Source: Ptiloglossa arizonensis (lineage: Eukaryota; Arthropoda; Insecta; Hymenoptera; Colletidae). From it: a stretch of DNA of 64,000 bases. Positions 30,885-45,391 of this stretch are shown in pieces. The stretch lies in the NCBI RefSeq assembly GCF_051014685.1, contig NW_027479293.1, forward strand, positions 98,098 through 162,097, read 5' to 3'. Within the stretch, counting starts at the first letter, position 1. Every line of letters begins with the position of its first letter. The position numbers and the translations under genes were made by a program. The notes under the pieces were generated by a model. That model saw only the letters and a program-made list of their open reading frames with translations. It had not been told where the DNA came from and made no database searches.

Positions 30885-33264
30885 AACCTATGACGTATAA
30901 CGTATAACGTATAACGTATAACGTATAACGTATGACGTATAATGTATGACGTATAACGTATAACGTATAACGTATGACGTATAACGTAAAAAGTATGACG
31001 TATAACGTATAACGTATAACGTATAACGTAAAAAGTATGACGTATATCGTATGACGTATAACGTATAACGTGTAACGTATAACGTGTAACGTATAACGTA
31101 TAACGTATAACGTATAACGTATAACGTATATTGTATAACGTATAACGTATAACGTATAACGTATAACGTATAACGTATAACGTATAACGTATAACGTATA
31201 ACGTATAACGTATAACGTATAACGTTTAACGTATATTGTATAACGTATAACGTATAACGTATAACCTATGACGTATAACGTATAACGTATAACGTATAAC
31301 GTATGACGTATAACGTATAACGTATAACGTATAACGTATAACGTATAACGTATAACGTATAACGTATAACGTATAACGTATAACGTATAACCTATAAAGT
31401 ATAACGTATAACGTATAACGTATAACGTATATTGTATAACGTATAACGTATAACGTATAACCTATGACGTATAACGTATACCGTATAACGTATAACGTAT
31501 AACGTATAACGTATAACGTATATTGTATAACGTATAACGTATAACGTATAACGTATAACGTATAACCTATGACGTATAACGTATAACGTATAACGTATAA
31601 CGTATAACGTATAACGTATAACGTATAACGTATAACGTATATCGTATAACGTATAACGTTTAACGTATATTGTATAACGTATAACGTATAACGTATAACC
31701 TATGACGTATAACGTATAACGTATAACGTATAACGTATAACGTACAACGCATAACGTACAACGTATAACGTATAACGTATAACGTATAACCTATGACGTA
31801 TAACGTATAACGTATAACGTATACCGTATAACGTATAACGTATAACGTATAACGTATAACGTATATTGTATAACGTATAACGTATAACGTATAACGTATA
31901 ACGTATAACGTATAACGTATAACGTATAACGTATAACGTATAACGTATAACGTATAACATATAACGTTTAACGTATAACGTATAACGTATAACGTATAAC
32001 GTATTACATATTACGTATACCGTATAACGTATAACGTATAACGTATAACCTATGACGTATAACGTATAACGTATAACGTATAACGTATAACGTATGACGT
32101 ATAATGTATGACGTATAACGTATAACGTATAAAGTATAACGTATAACGTATAACGTATATTGTATAACGCATAACGTATAACGTATACCGTATAACGTAT
32201 AACGTATAACGTATAACGTATAACGTATAACGTATAACGTATAACGTATAACGTATAACGTATAACGTATAACGTAAAAAGTATGACGCATAACGTATAA
32301 CGTATAACGTATAACGTAAAAAGTATGACGTATATCGTATGACGTATAACGTATAACGTGTAACGTATAACGTGTAACGTATAACGTATAACGTATAACG
32401 GATAACGTATAACGTATATTGTATAACGTATAACGTATAACGTATAACGTATAACGTATAACGTATAACGTATAACGTATAACGTATAACATATAACGTT
32501 TAACGTATAACGTATAACGTATAACGTATAACGTATTACATATTACGTATACCGTATAACGTATAACGTATAACGTATAACCTATGACGTATAACGTATA
32601 ACGTATAACGTATAACGTATAACGTATGACGTATAATGTATGACGTATAACGTATAACGTATAACGTATAACGTATAACGTGTAACGTATAACGTATAAC
32701 GTATAACCTATGACGTATAACGTATAACGTATAACGTATAACGCATAACGAATAACGTATAACGTATAACGTATAACGTATAACGCATAACGTATAACGT
32801 AAAACGTATAACGTATAATGTATAACGTATAACGTATAACGTATAACCTATGACGTATAACGTATAACGTATAACGTATAACGTATAACGTATAACGTAT
32901 AACGTATAAAGTACAACGTATAACGTGTAACGTATAACGTGTAACGTATAACGTATAACGTATAACGTATAACGTATAACGTATAACGTATAACATATAA
33001 CGTATAAGGTATAACGTATAACGTATAACGTATAACGTATAACGTATAATTTATAACGTATAACGTATAACGTATAACGTATAACGTATAACGTATAACG
33101 TATAACGTATAACGTATAACGTAAAACGTATAACGTAAAACGTATAAAGTATAACGTATAACGTATAACGTATAACGTATAACGTATAACGTATAACGTA
33201 TAACGTATGACGTATAATGCATAACGTACAACGTATAACGTATAACGTATAACGTATAACGTAT
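30885..33264. repeat. 2,380-bp tandem segmental duplication, copy 1
   Basis: Recurs exactly 2,380 bp (340 units) downstream with no difference noticed, including a 990-base stretch (32004-32996) whose translation is identical in both copies. The left edge lies between a GTATATT at about 30.83 kb and the CTATGAC at about 30.889 kb. Confidence 0.9.
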
Positions 33265-35644
33265 AACCTATGACGTATAACGTATAACGTATAACGTATA
33301 ACGTATAACGTATGACGTATAATGTATGACGTATAACGTATAACGTATAACGTATGACGTATAACGTAAAAAGTATGACGTATAACGTATAACGTATAAC
33401 GTATAACGTAAAAAGTATGACGTATATCGTATGACGTATAACGTATAACGTGTAACGTATAACGTGTAACGTATAACGTATAACGTATAACGTATAACGT
33501 ATAACGTATATTGTATAACGTATAACGTATAACGTATAACGTATAACGTATAACGTATAACGTATAACGTATAACGTATAACGTATAACGTATAACGTAT
33601 AACGTTTAACGTATATTGTATAACGTATAACGTATAACGTATAACCTATGACGTATAACGTATAACGTATAACGTATAACGTATGACGTATAACGTATAA
33701 CGTATAACGTATAACGTATAACGTATAACGTATAACGTATAACGTATAACGTATAACGTATAACGTATAACCTATAAAGTATAACGTATAACGTATAACG
33801 TATAACGTATATTGTATAACGTATAACGTATAACGTATAACCTATGACGTATAACGTATACCGTATAACGTATAACGTATAACGTATAACGTATAACGTA
33901 TATTGTATAACGTATAACGTATAACGTATAACGTATAACGTATAACCTATGACGTATAACGTATAACGTATAACGTATAACGTATAACGTATAACGTATA
34001 ACGTATAACGTATAACGTATATCGTATAACGTATAACGTTTAACGTATATTGTATAACGTATAACGTATAACGTATAACCTATGACGTATAACGTATAAC
34101 GTATAACGTATAACGTATAACGTACAACGCATAACGTACAACGTATAACGTATAACGTATAACGTATAACCTATGACGTATAACGTATAACGTATAACGT
34201 ATACCGTATAACGTATAACGTATAACGTATAACGTATAACGTATATTGTATAACGTATAACGTATAACGTATAACGTATAACGTATAACGTATAACGTAT
34301 AACGTATAACGTATAACGTATAACGTATAACGTATAACATATAACGTTTAACGTATAACGTATAACGTATAACGTATAACGTATTACATATTACGTATAC
34401 CGTATAACGTATAACGTATAACGTATAACCTATGACGTATAACGTATAACGTATAACGTATAACGTATAACGTATGACGTATAATGTATGACGTATAACG
34501 TATAACGTATAAAGTATAACGTATAACGTATAACGTATATTGTATAACGCATAACGTATAACGTATACCGTATAACGTATAACGTATAACGTATAACGTA
34601 TAACGTATAACGTATAACGTATAACGTATAACGTATAACGTATAACGTATAACGTAAAAAGTATGACGCATAACGTATAACGTATAACGTATAACGTAAA
34701 AAGTATGACGTATATCGTATGACGTATAACGTATAACGTGTAACGTATAACGTGTAACGTATAACGTATAACGTATAACGGATAACGTATAACGTATATT
34801 GTATAACGTATAACGTATAACGTATAACGTATAACGTATAACGTATAACGTATAACGTATAACGTATAACATATAACGTTTAACGTATAACGTATAACGT
34901 ATAACGTATAACGTATTACATATTACGTATACCGTATAACGTATAACGTATAACGTATAACCTATGACGTATAACGTATAACGTATAACGTATAACGTAT
35001 AACGTATGACGTATAATGTATGACGTATAACGTATAACGTATAACGTATAACGTATAACGTGTAACGTATAACGTATAACGTATAACCTATGACGTATAA
35101 CGTATAACGTATAACGTATAACGCATAACGAATAACGTATAACGTATAACGTATAACGTATAACGCATAACGTATAACGTAAAACGTATAACGTATAATG
35201 TATAACGTATAACGTATAACGTATAACCTATGACGTATAACGTATAACGTATAACGTATAACGTATAACGTATAACGTATAACGTATAAAGTACAACGTA
35301 TAACGTGTAACGTATAACGTGTAACGTATAACGTATAACGTATAACGTATAACGTATAACGTATAACGTATAACATATAACGTATAAGGTATAACGTATA
35401 ACGTATAACGTATAACGTATAACGTATAATTTATAACGTATAACGTATAACGTATAACGTATAACGTATAACGTATAACGTATAACGTATAACGTATAAC
35501 GTAAAACGTATAACGTAAAACGTATAAAGTATAACGTATAACGTATAACGTATAACGTATAACGTATAACGTATAACGTATAACGTATGACGTATAATGC
35601 ATAACGTACAACGTATAACGTATAACGTATAACGTATAACGTAT
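33265..35644. repeat. 2,380-bp tandem segmental duplication, copy 2
   Basis: Directly adjoins copy 1 and matches it. To its right the sequence continues with a GTTTGAC unit at 35683, which is also what follows the related stretch ending near 30.42 kb (5,194 bp upstream). A third, slightly different relative of the same segment is therefore found at 28.9-30.4 kb (30175 corresponds to 32996 at 2,821 bp). Confidence 0.9.
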
Positions 35645-37068
35645 AACGTATAACGTATAACGTATAACGTATAACGTATAACGTTTGACGTGTAACGTAT
35701 AACGTATAACGTATAACGTATAACGTATAACGTGTAACGTATAACCCATTACGTATAACGTAGAACGTATAACGTAGAACGTATAACGTATAACGTATAA
35801 CGTATAACGTATAACGTATAACGTATAACGTATAACGTATAACGTATAACGTATAACGTATAATGTATGACGTATAACGTATAACGTATAACGTATAACG
35901 TATAACGTGTAACGTATAACGTATTACGTATAACCTATGACGTATAACGTATAACGTATAACGTATAACGTATAACGCATAACGAATAACGTATAACGTA
36001 TAACGTATAACGTATAACGCATAACGTATAACGTATAACGTATAACGTATAATGTATAACGTATAACGTATAACGTATAACCTATGACGTATAACGTATA
36101 ACGTATAACGTATAACGTATAACGTATAACGTATAACGTATAAAGTACAACGTATAACGTATAACGTATAACGTATAACGTATAACGTATATTGTATAAC
36201 GTATAACGTATCACGTATAACGTATAACGTATAACGTACAACGTATAACGTATAACGTATGACGTCTAACGTATAAAGTATAACCTATAACGTATAACGT
36301 ATAACCTTTAACGTATAACGTATAACGTATAACGTATGACGTATAACGTATAACGTATAACGTATAACGTATAACGTATAACGTATAACGTATAACGTAT
36401 AACGTATAACGTATAACGTATAACGTATAACGTATAACGTATAACGTAAAACGTATAACGTATAACGTATAACCTATAAAGTATAACGTATAACGTATAA
36501 CGTATAACGTATAACGTATAACGTATAACGTATAACGTATAACGTATAACGTATAACGTATAACGTATAACGTATAACGTATAACGTATAACGTATAACG
36601 TATAACGTATAACGTATAACGTATAACGTATAACGTATAACGTATAACGTATAACGTATAACGTATAACGTATAACGTATAACGTATAATGTATAACGTA
36701 TAACGTATAACGTATAACGTATAACGTATAACGTATAACGTATAACGTATAACGTATAACGTATAACGTATAACGTAAAACGTATAACGTATAACGTATA
36801 ACCTATAAAGTATAACGTATAACGTATAACGTATAACGTATAACGTATAACGTATAACGTATAACGTATAACGTATAACGTATAACGTATAACGTATAAC
36901 GTATAACGTATAACGTATAAAGTACAACGTATAACGTATAACGTATAACGTAAAACGTATAACGTATAACGTATAACCTATAAAGTATAACGTATAACGT
37001 ATAACGTATAACGTATGACGTATTACGTGTAACGTACAACGTATAACGTATAACGTATAACGTATAAC

Positions 37069-37285
37069 CTATGACGTATAACGTATAACGACTAACGTAT
37101 AACGTATAACGTATAACGTATAACGTACAACGTGTAACGTAGAACGTATAACGTATAATATATGACGTATAACGTATAACCCATAACGTGTAACGTATAA
37201 CGTATAACGTATAACGTATAACGTATAACGTATAACGTATAACGTATAACGTATAACGTATAACGTATAACGTATAACGTATAAC
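37069..37285. repeat. Domain-B end module (31 units), copy 1
   Basis: Begins at CTATGAC and contains GACTAAC, GTACAAC-GTGTAAC-GTAGAAC, ATATGAC and a CCATAAC-GTGTAAC pair, ending at the next CTATGAC. This set of variants is not seen elsewhere in clean sequence except in the 8.3-kb copy. Confidence 0.85.
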
Positions 37286-37663
37286 CTATGACGTATTACG
37301 TATAACGTATAACGTATACCGTATAACGTATAACGTATAACGTATAACGTATAACGTATAACGTATAACGTATAACGTATAACGTATAACGTATAACGTA
37401 TAACGTATAACGTATAACGTATAACGTATAACGTATAACGTATAACGTATAACGTATAACGTATAACGTATAACGTATAACGTATAACGTACACCGTATA
37501 AAGTATAACGTATAACGTATAACGTATAACGTATAACGTATAACGTATAACGTATAACGTATAACGCATAACGTATAACGTATAACGTATAACGTATAAT
37601 GTATAACTTTTAACGTATAACGTATAAGGTATAACGTAATACGTATAACGTATAACGTATAAC

Positions 37664-37943
37664 GTACAACGTATAATGTATAACGTATAACGTATAACGT
37701 ATAACCTATAACGTATAACGTATAAGCTATAACGTAATACGTATAACGTATAACGTATAACGTATAAAGCATAACGTATAACGTATAACGTATAACGTAT
37801 AACGTATACCGTATAACGTATAACGTGTAACGTATGACGTATAACGTATAGCGTATAACGTATATCGTATAACGTATAACGTTTAACGTATAACGTATAA
37901 CATATAATGTATAACGCATATCCTAGAACTTATGCTGAATAAC
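37664..37943. repeat. A cassette 12
   Basis: Complete cassette, preceded by a GTATAAG-GTATAAC-GTAATAC flank that is shared only with its 8,330-bp partner at 45994. Confidence 0.9.
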
Positions 37944-38384
37944 GTATAACGTATAACGTATAACGTATAACGTATAACGTATAACGTATAACGTATAACG
38001 TGTAACGTATAACGTATACCGTATAAAGTATAACGTATAACGTATAACGTATTACGTATAACGTATAACGTATAACGTATAACGTATAACGTATAACGTA
38101 TAACGTATAACGTATAACGTATAACGTATAACGGATAACGTATAACGTATAACGTATAACGTATAACGTATAACGTATAACGTATAATGTATAACCTATA
38201 ACAAATAACGTATTACGTATAACGTATAACGTATAACGTATAACGTATAACGTATAACGTATAACGTATAACGTATAACGTATAACGTATAACGTATAAC
38301 GTATAACGTATAACGTATAACGTATAACGTATAACGTATAACGTATAACGTATAACGTATAACGTATAACGTATAACGTATAAC

Positions 38385-38720
38385 GTATACCGTATAATGT
38401 ATATCGTATAACGTAAGACCTATGAAGTATAACGTATAACGTATAACGTATAACGTATAACGTATAATGTATAACGTATAACGTATAACGTATAATGTAT
38501 AACCTATAACAAATAACGTATTACGTATAACGTATAACGTATAACGTATAACGTATAACGTATAACGTATAACGTATAACGTATAACCTATGACGTATAA
38601 CGTATAACGTATAATGTATACCGTATAACGTATATCGTATAACGTATAACGTATAACGTATTACATATTACGTATACCGTATAATGTATATCGTATAACG
38701 TAAGACCTATGAAGTATAAC
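38385..38720. repeat. C doublet 3
   Basis: Markers start at 38385 and 38672, 287 bp apart. The second is followed by a GTACAAC that is private to this doublet and its 8.3-kb partner. Confidence 0.9.
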
Positions 38721-39224
38721 GTATAACGTATAACGTATAACGTACAACGTATAATGTATAACGTATAACGTATAACGTATAACGTATAACGTATAACGTA
38801 TAACGTATAACGTATAACGTATAACGTATAACGTATAACGTATAACGTATAACGTATAACGTGTAACGTATAACGTATAACGTATAACGTATAACGTATA
38901 ACGTATAACGTATAACGTATAACGTATAACGTATAACGTATAACGTATAACGTGTAACGTATAACGTATACCGTATAAAGTATAACGTATAACGTATAAC
39001 GTATAACGTATAACGTATAACGTATAACGTATAACTTATAACGTATAACGTATAACGTATAACGTATAACGTATAACGTATAACGTATAACGGATAACGT
39101 ATAACGTATAACGTATAACGTATAACGTATAACGTATAACGTATAATGTATAACCTATAACAAATAACGTATTACGTATAACGTATAACGTTTAACGTAT
39201 AACGTATAACATATAATGTATAAC

Positions 39225-39252
39225 GCATATCCTAGAACTTATGCTGAATAAC
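39225..39252. repeat. A tag with a short cassette flank
   Basis: GCATATC form, preceded only by GTTTAAC and ATATAAT. The left flank comes directly from a C-type string (AAATAAC-GTATTAC), so this is a visible A/C recombination joint. Confidence 0.83.
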
Positions 39253-39770
39253 GTATAACGTATAACGTATAACGTATAACGTATAACGTATAACGTATAA
39301 CGTATAACGCATAACGTATAACGTATAACGTATAACGTATAACGTATAATGTATAACTTTTAACGTATAACGTATAACGTATAACGTATAACCTATAACA
39401 AATAACGTATTACGTATAACGTATAACGTATAACGTATAACGTATAACGTATAACGTATAACGTATAACGTATAACGTATAACGTATAACGTATAACGTA
39501 TAACGTATAACGTATAACGTATAACGTATAACGTATAACGTATAACGTATAACGTATAACGTATAACGTATAACGTATAACGTATAACGTATAACGTATA
39601 CCGTATAAAGTATAACGTATAACGTATAACGTATAACGTATAACGTATAACGTATAACGTATAACGTATAACGCATAACGTATAACGTATAACGTATAAC
39701 GTATAATGTATAACTTTTAACGTATAACGTATAACGTATAACGTAATACGTATAACGTATAACGTATAAC

Positions 39771-40050
39771 GTACAACGTATAATGTATAACGTATAACGT
39801 ATAACGTATAACCTATAACGTATAACGTATAAGCTATAACGTAATACGTATAACGTATAACGTATAACGTATAAAGCATAACGTATAACGTATAACGTAT
39901 AACGTATAACGTATACCGTATAACGTATAACGTGTAACGTATGACGTATAACGTATAGCGTATAACGTATATCGTATAACGTATAACGTTTAACGTATAA
40001 CGTATAACATATAATGTATAACGCATATCCTAGAACTTATGCTGAATAAC
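39771..40050. repeat. A cassette 13
   Basis: Complete cassette, the counterpart of 19801-20080 at 19,970 bp. Confidence 0.9.
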
Positions 40051-40519
40051 GTATAACGTATAACGTATAACGTATAACGTATAACGTATAACGTATAACG
40101 TATAACGTGTAACGTATAACGTATACCGTATAAAGTATAACGTATAACGTATAACGTATAACGTATAACGTATAACGTATAACGTATAACGTATAACGTA
40201 TAACGTATAACGTATAACGTATAACGTATAACGTATAACGGATAACGTATAACGTATAACGTATAACGTATAACGTATAACGTATAACGTATAATGTATA
40301 ACCTATAACAAATAACGTATTACGTATAACGTATAACGTATAACGTATAACGTATAACGTATAACGTATAACGTATAACGTATAACGTATAACGTATAAC
40401 GTATAACGTATAACGTATAACGTATTACGTATAACGTATAACGTATAACGTATAACGTATAACGTATAACGTATAACGTATAACGTATAACGTATAACGT
40501 ATAACGTATAACGTATAAC

Positions 40520-40855
40520 GTATACCGTATAATGTATATCGTATAACGTAAGACCTATGAAGTATAACGTATAACGTATAACGTATAACGTATAACGTAT
40601 AATGTATAACGTATAACGTATAACGTATAATGTATAACCTATAACAAATAACGTATTACGTATAACGTATAACGTATAACGTATAACGTATAACGTATAA
40701 CGTATAACGTATAACGTATAACCTATGACGTATAACGTATAACGTATAATGTATACCGTATAACGTATATCGTATAACGTATAACGTATAACGTATTACA
40801 TATTACGTATACCGTATAATGTATATCGTATAACGTAAGACCTATGAAGTATAAC
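40520..40855. repeat. C doublet 4
   Basis: Markers start at 40520 and 40807, 287 bp apart; the likely counterpart of doublet 1. Confidence 0.9.
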
Positions 40856-40953
40856 GTATAACGTATAACGTATAACGTATAACGTATAATGTATAACGTA
40901 TAACGTATAACGTATAACGTATAACGTATAACGTATAACGTATAACGTATAAC

Positions 40954-40988
40954 GTGTAACGTATAACGTGTAACGTATAACGTGTAAC
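40954..40988. repeat. Alternating GTGTAAC/GTATAAC dimer run
   Basis: GTGTAAC at 40954, 40968 and 40982, in the position equivalent to 20970 but without the phase slip. Confidence 0.85.
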
Positions 40989-41128
40989 GTATAACGTATA
41001 ACGTATAACGTATAACGTATAACGTATAACGTATAACGTATAACGTATAACGTATAACGTATAACGTATAACGTATAACGTATAACGTATAACGTATAAC
41101 GTATAACGTATAACGTATAACGTATAAC

Positions 41129-41163
41129 GTGTAACGTATAACGTGTAACGTATAACGTGTAAC
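41129..41163. repeat. Alternating GTGTAAC/GTATAAC dimer run
   Basis: GTGTAAC at 41129, 41143 and 41157: three copies where the equivalent at 21193 has four. Confidence 0.85.
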
Positions 41164-41359
41164 GTATAACGTATAACGTATAACGTATAACGTATAACGT
41201 ATAACGTATAACGTATAACGTATAACGTATAACGTATAACGTATAACGTATAACGTATAACGTATAACGTATAACGTATAACGTATAACGTATAACGTAT
41301 AACGTATAACGTATAACGTATAACGTATAACGTATAACGTATAACGTATAACGTATAAC

Positions 41360-41695
41360 GTATACCGTATAATGTATATCGTATAACGTAAGACCTATGA
41401 AGTATAACGTATAACGTATAACGTATAACGTATAACGTATAACGTATAACGTATAACGTATAACGTATAATGTATAACCTATAACAAATAACGTATTACG
41501 TATAACGTATAACGTATAACGTATAACGTATAACGTATAACGTATAACGTATAACGTATAACCTATGACGTATAACGTATAACGTAAAATGTATACCGTA
41601 TAACGTATATCGTATAACGTATAACGTATAACGTATTACATATTACGTATACCGTATAATGTATATCGTATAACGTAAGACCTATGAAGTATAAC
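41360..41695. repeat. C doublet 5
   Basis: Markers start at 41360 and 41647, 287 bp apart and 840 bp (120 units) after doublet 4. A GTAAAAT unit between them is private to this doublet and its copy near 49.9 kb. Confidence 0.9.
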
Positions 41696-42588
41696 GTATA
41701 ACGTATAACGTATAACGTATAACGTATAATGTATAACGTATAACGTATAACGTATAACGTATAACGTATAACGTATAACGTATAACGTATAACGTATAAT
41801 GTATAACGTATAACGTATAACGTATAACGTGTAACGTATAACGTGTAACGTATAACGTATAACGTATAACGTATAACGTATAACGTATAACGTATAACGT
41901 ATAACGTATAACGTATAACGTATAACGTATAACGTATAACGTATAACGTATAATGTATAACGTATAACGTATAACGTATAACGTATAACGTATAACGTGT
42001 AACGTATAACGTATAACGTATAACGTATAACGTATAACGTATAACGTATAACGTATAACGTATAACGTATAACGTATAACGTATAACGTATAACGTATAA
42101 CGTATAACGTATAACGTATAACGTATAACCTATGACGTATAACGTATAACGTATAATGTATACCGTATAACGTATAACGTATAACGTATAACCTATGACG
42201 TATAACGTATAACGTATAACCTATAACGTATAACGTATAACGTATAAAGTACAACGTATAACGTATAACGTATAACGTATAACGCATAACGTATAACGTA
42301 TATTGTATAACGTATAACGTATAACGTATAACGTATAACGGTATAACGTATAACGTATAACGTATAACCTATGACGTATAACGTATAACGTATAACGTAT
42401 AACGTATAACGTATAACGTATAACGTATAACGTATAACGTATAAAGTACAACGTATAACGTTATAACGTATAACGTATAACGTATAACGTATAAGTATAT
42501 TGTATAACGTATAACGTATAACGTATAACGTATAACGTACAACATATAACGTATAACGTATAACGTATTACATATTACGTATACCGTA

Positions 42589-42638
42589 TAATGTATATCG
42601 TATAACGTAAGACCCTATGAAGTATAACGTATAACGTA
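42589..42638. repeat. C marker with a one-base insertion
   Basis: The counterpart of the marker at 23076, but with an extra C in the GTAAGAC-CTATGAA joint, one of the first indels of the noisy stretch. Confidence 0.82.
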
Positions 42639-42734
42639 TAACGTATAACGTATAACGTATAACGTATCAGCGTATAACGTATAACGTATAACGTATAACG
42701 TATAACGTATAACGTATAACGTATAACGTATAAC

Positions 42735-42769
42735 GTGTAACGTATAACGTGTAACGTATAACGTGTAAC
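42735..42769. repeat. Alternating GTGTAAC/GTATAAC dimer run
   Basis: GTGTAAC at 42735, 42749 and 42763, the counterpart of 23230. Confidence 0.83.
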
Positions 42770-45391
42770 GTATAACGTATAACGTATAACGTATAACGTA
42801 TTAACGTATAACGTATAACGTATAACGTATAACGTATAACGTATAACGTATAACGTATAACGTATAACGTATAACGTATAACGTATAACGTATAACGTTT
42901 AACGTATATTGTATAACGTATAACGTATAACGTATAACTATGACGTATAACGTATAACGTATAACGTATAACGTATAACGATAACATATAAAGTACAACG
43001 TATAACGTATAACGTATAACGTATAACGTATAACCGCATAACGTATAACGTATAACGTATAACGTATAACGTATAACGTATGAAGTATTACGTGTAACGT
43101 ACAACGTATAACGTATAACGTATAACGTATAACCTATGACGTATAACGTATAACGTATAACGTATAACGTATAACGTATAACGTATAACGTATAACGTAT
43201 AACGTATAACGTTTAACGTATATTGTATAACGTATAACGTAAACGTATAACCTATGACGTATAACGTATAACGTATAACGTATAACGTATCACATATAAC
43301 GTATAACGTATAACGTATAACGTATAACGTATAACGTATAACGTATAACGTATAACGTATAACGTATAACATATAAAGTACAACGTATAACGTTATAACG
43401 TATAACGTATAACGTATAACGCATAACGTATAACGTATAACGTATAACGTATAACGTATGAAGTATTACGTGTAACGTACAACGTATAACGTATAACGTA
43501 TAACGTATAACCTATGACGTATAACGTATAACGTATAACGTATAACGTATAACGTATAACGTATAACGTATAACGTATACGTTTAACGTATAACGTATAA
43601 CGTATAACGTATAACGTATATTGTATAACGTATAACGTATAACGTATAACGTATATTGTATAACGTATAACGTATAACGTATAACCTATGACGTATAACG
43701 TATAACGTATAACGTATACCGTATAACGTATAACGTATAACGTATAACGTATAACGTATATTGTATAACGTATAACGTATAACGTATAACGTATAACGTA
43801 TACGTATACCTATGACGTATAACGTATAACGTATAACGTATAACGTATAACGTATAACGTATAACGTATAACGTATATCGTATAACGTATAACGTTTAAC
43901 GTATATTGTATAACGTATAACGTATAACGTATAACCTATGACGTATAACGTATAACGTATAACGTATAACGTATAACGTATAACGTATAACGTATAACGT
44001 ATAACGTTTGACGTGTAACGTATAACGTATAACGTATAACGTATAACGTATAACGTGTAACGTATAACCCATTACGTATAACGTAGAACGTATAACGTAG
44101 AACGTATAACGTATAACGTATAACGTATAACGTATAACGTATAACGTATAACGTATAACGTATAACGTATAACGTATAACGTATAATGTATGACGTATAA
44201 CGTATAACGTATAACGTATAACGTATAACGTGTAACGTATAACGTATTACGTATAACCTATGACGTATAACGTATAACGTATAACGTATAACGTATAACG
44301 CATAACGAATAACGTATAACGTATAACGTATAACGTATAACGCATAACGTATAACGTATAACGTATAACGTATAATGTATAACGTATAACGTATAACGTA
44401 TAACCTATGACGTATAACGTATAACGTATAACGTATAACGTATAACGTATAACGTATAACGTATAAAGTACAACGTATAACGTATAACGTATAACGTATA
44501 ACGTATAACGTATATTGTATAACGTATAACGTATCACGTATAACGTATAACGTATAACGTACAACGTATAACGTATAACGTATGACGTCTAACGTATAAA
44601 GTATAACCTATAACGTATAACGTATAACCTTTAACGTATAACGTATAACGTATAACGTATGACGTATAACGTATAACGTATAACGTATAACGTATAACGT
44701 ATAACGTATAACGTATAACGTATAACGTATAACGTATAACGTATAACGTATAACGTATAACGTATAACGTAAAACGTATAACGTATAACGTATAACCTAT
44801 AAAGTATAACGTATAACGTATAACGTATAACGTATAACGTATAACGTATAACGTATAACGTATAACGTATAACGTATAACGTATAACGTATAACGTATAA
44901 CGTATAACGTATAACGTATAACGTATAACGTATAACGTATAACGTATAACGTATAACGTATAACGTATAACGTATAACGTATAACGTATAACGTATAACG
45001 TATAACGTATAATGTATAACGTATAACGTATAACGTATAACGTATAACGTATAACGTATAACGTATAACGTATAACGTATAACGTATAACGTATAACGTA
45101 AAACGTATAACGTATAACGTATAACCTATAAAGTATAACGTATAACGTATAACGTATAACGTATAACGTATAACGTATAACGTATAACGTATAACGTATA
45201 ACGTATAACGTATAACGTATAACGTATAACGTATAACGTATAAAGTACAACGTATAACGTATAACGTATAACGTAAAACGTATAACGTATAACGTATAAC
45301 CTATAAAGTATAACGTATAACGTATAACGTATAACGTATGACGTATTACGTGTAACGTACAACGTATAACGTATAACGTATAACGTATAAC

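Larger units (their letters stand above)
21929..37490. repeat. Array domain B, first block
   Basis: Characteristic units are GTATATT, often after GTTTAAC, and CTATGAC, with GTATTAC-ATATTAC pairs and GTAAAAA-GTATGAC pairs from about 28 kb onward. The A tag is absent throughout, and the C marker occurs only at 22495 and 23076. The block contains the clean 2,380-bp tandem duplication and ends with a module carrying CTAAC, ATATATGAC and CCCATAAC-type variants near 37.1 kb. Phase is 4 modulo 7 at all points checked. Confidence 0.85.
37491..42240. repeat. Composite A+C domain, second block
   Basis: A tags return at 37916, 39225 and 40023, and C doublets at 38385, 40520 and 41360. The order of markers resembles 18-22 kb; the A tag ending at 40050 corresponds to the one ending at 20080, 19,970 bp apart, which is 2,853 units minus the one-base slip at 21.0 kb. 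This indicates that a large A-to-C-to-B segment was copied. The block is phase-perfect. Confidence 0.8.
42341..43810. other. Isolated indel-rich stretch
   Basis: About a dozen one-base insertions or deletions break the unit length here, for example GGTATAAC near 42341, GTTATAAC near 42461, a missing C near 42494 and a missing base near 43578. Sequence on both sides keeps phase for kilobases. The variant order is otherwise that of 22.7-24.2 kb. Confidence 0.85.
35650..43972. repeat. 8,323-bp tandem segmental duplication, copy 1
   Basis: A B-A-C-B composite that is repeated immediately downstream at 8,323 bp (1,189 units). Anchors checked: GTTTGAC at 35683, the CTATGAC at 37069, the ACACC at 37491 and A tags. 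The left edge lies between 35613 and 35682, where both neighbours are consensus, so it cannot be placed more exactly. Its right 1.6 kb contains scattered single-base indels. Confidence 0.87.

Noticed and set aside
28970..36927. Long minus-strand open frames of up to several hundred codons, here and throughout the window, encoding (IRYTLYV)n-like peptides
   Set aside because: They follow automatically from a 7-bp unit without stop codons on that strand; starts and stops arise only where a variant unit creates ATG or a stop. No codon bias, domain, ribosome-binding or promoter context is visible.
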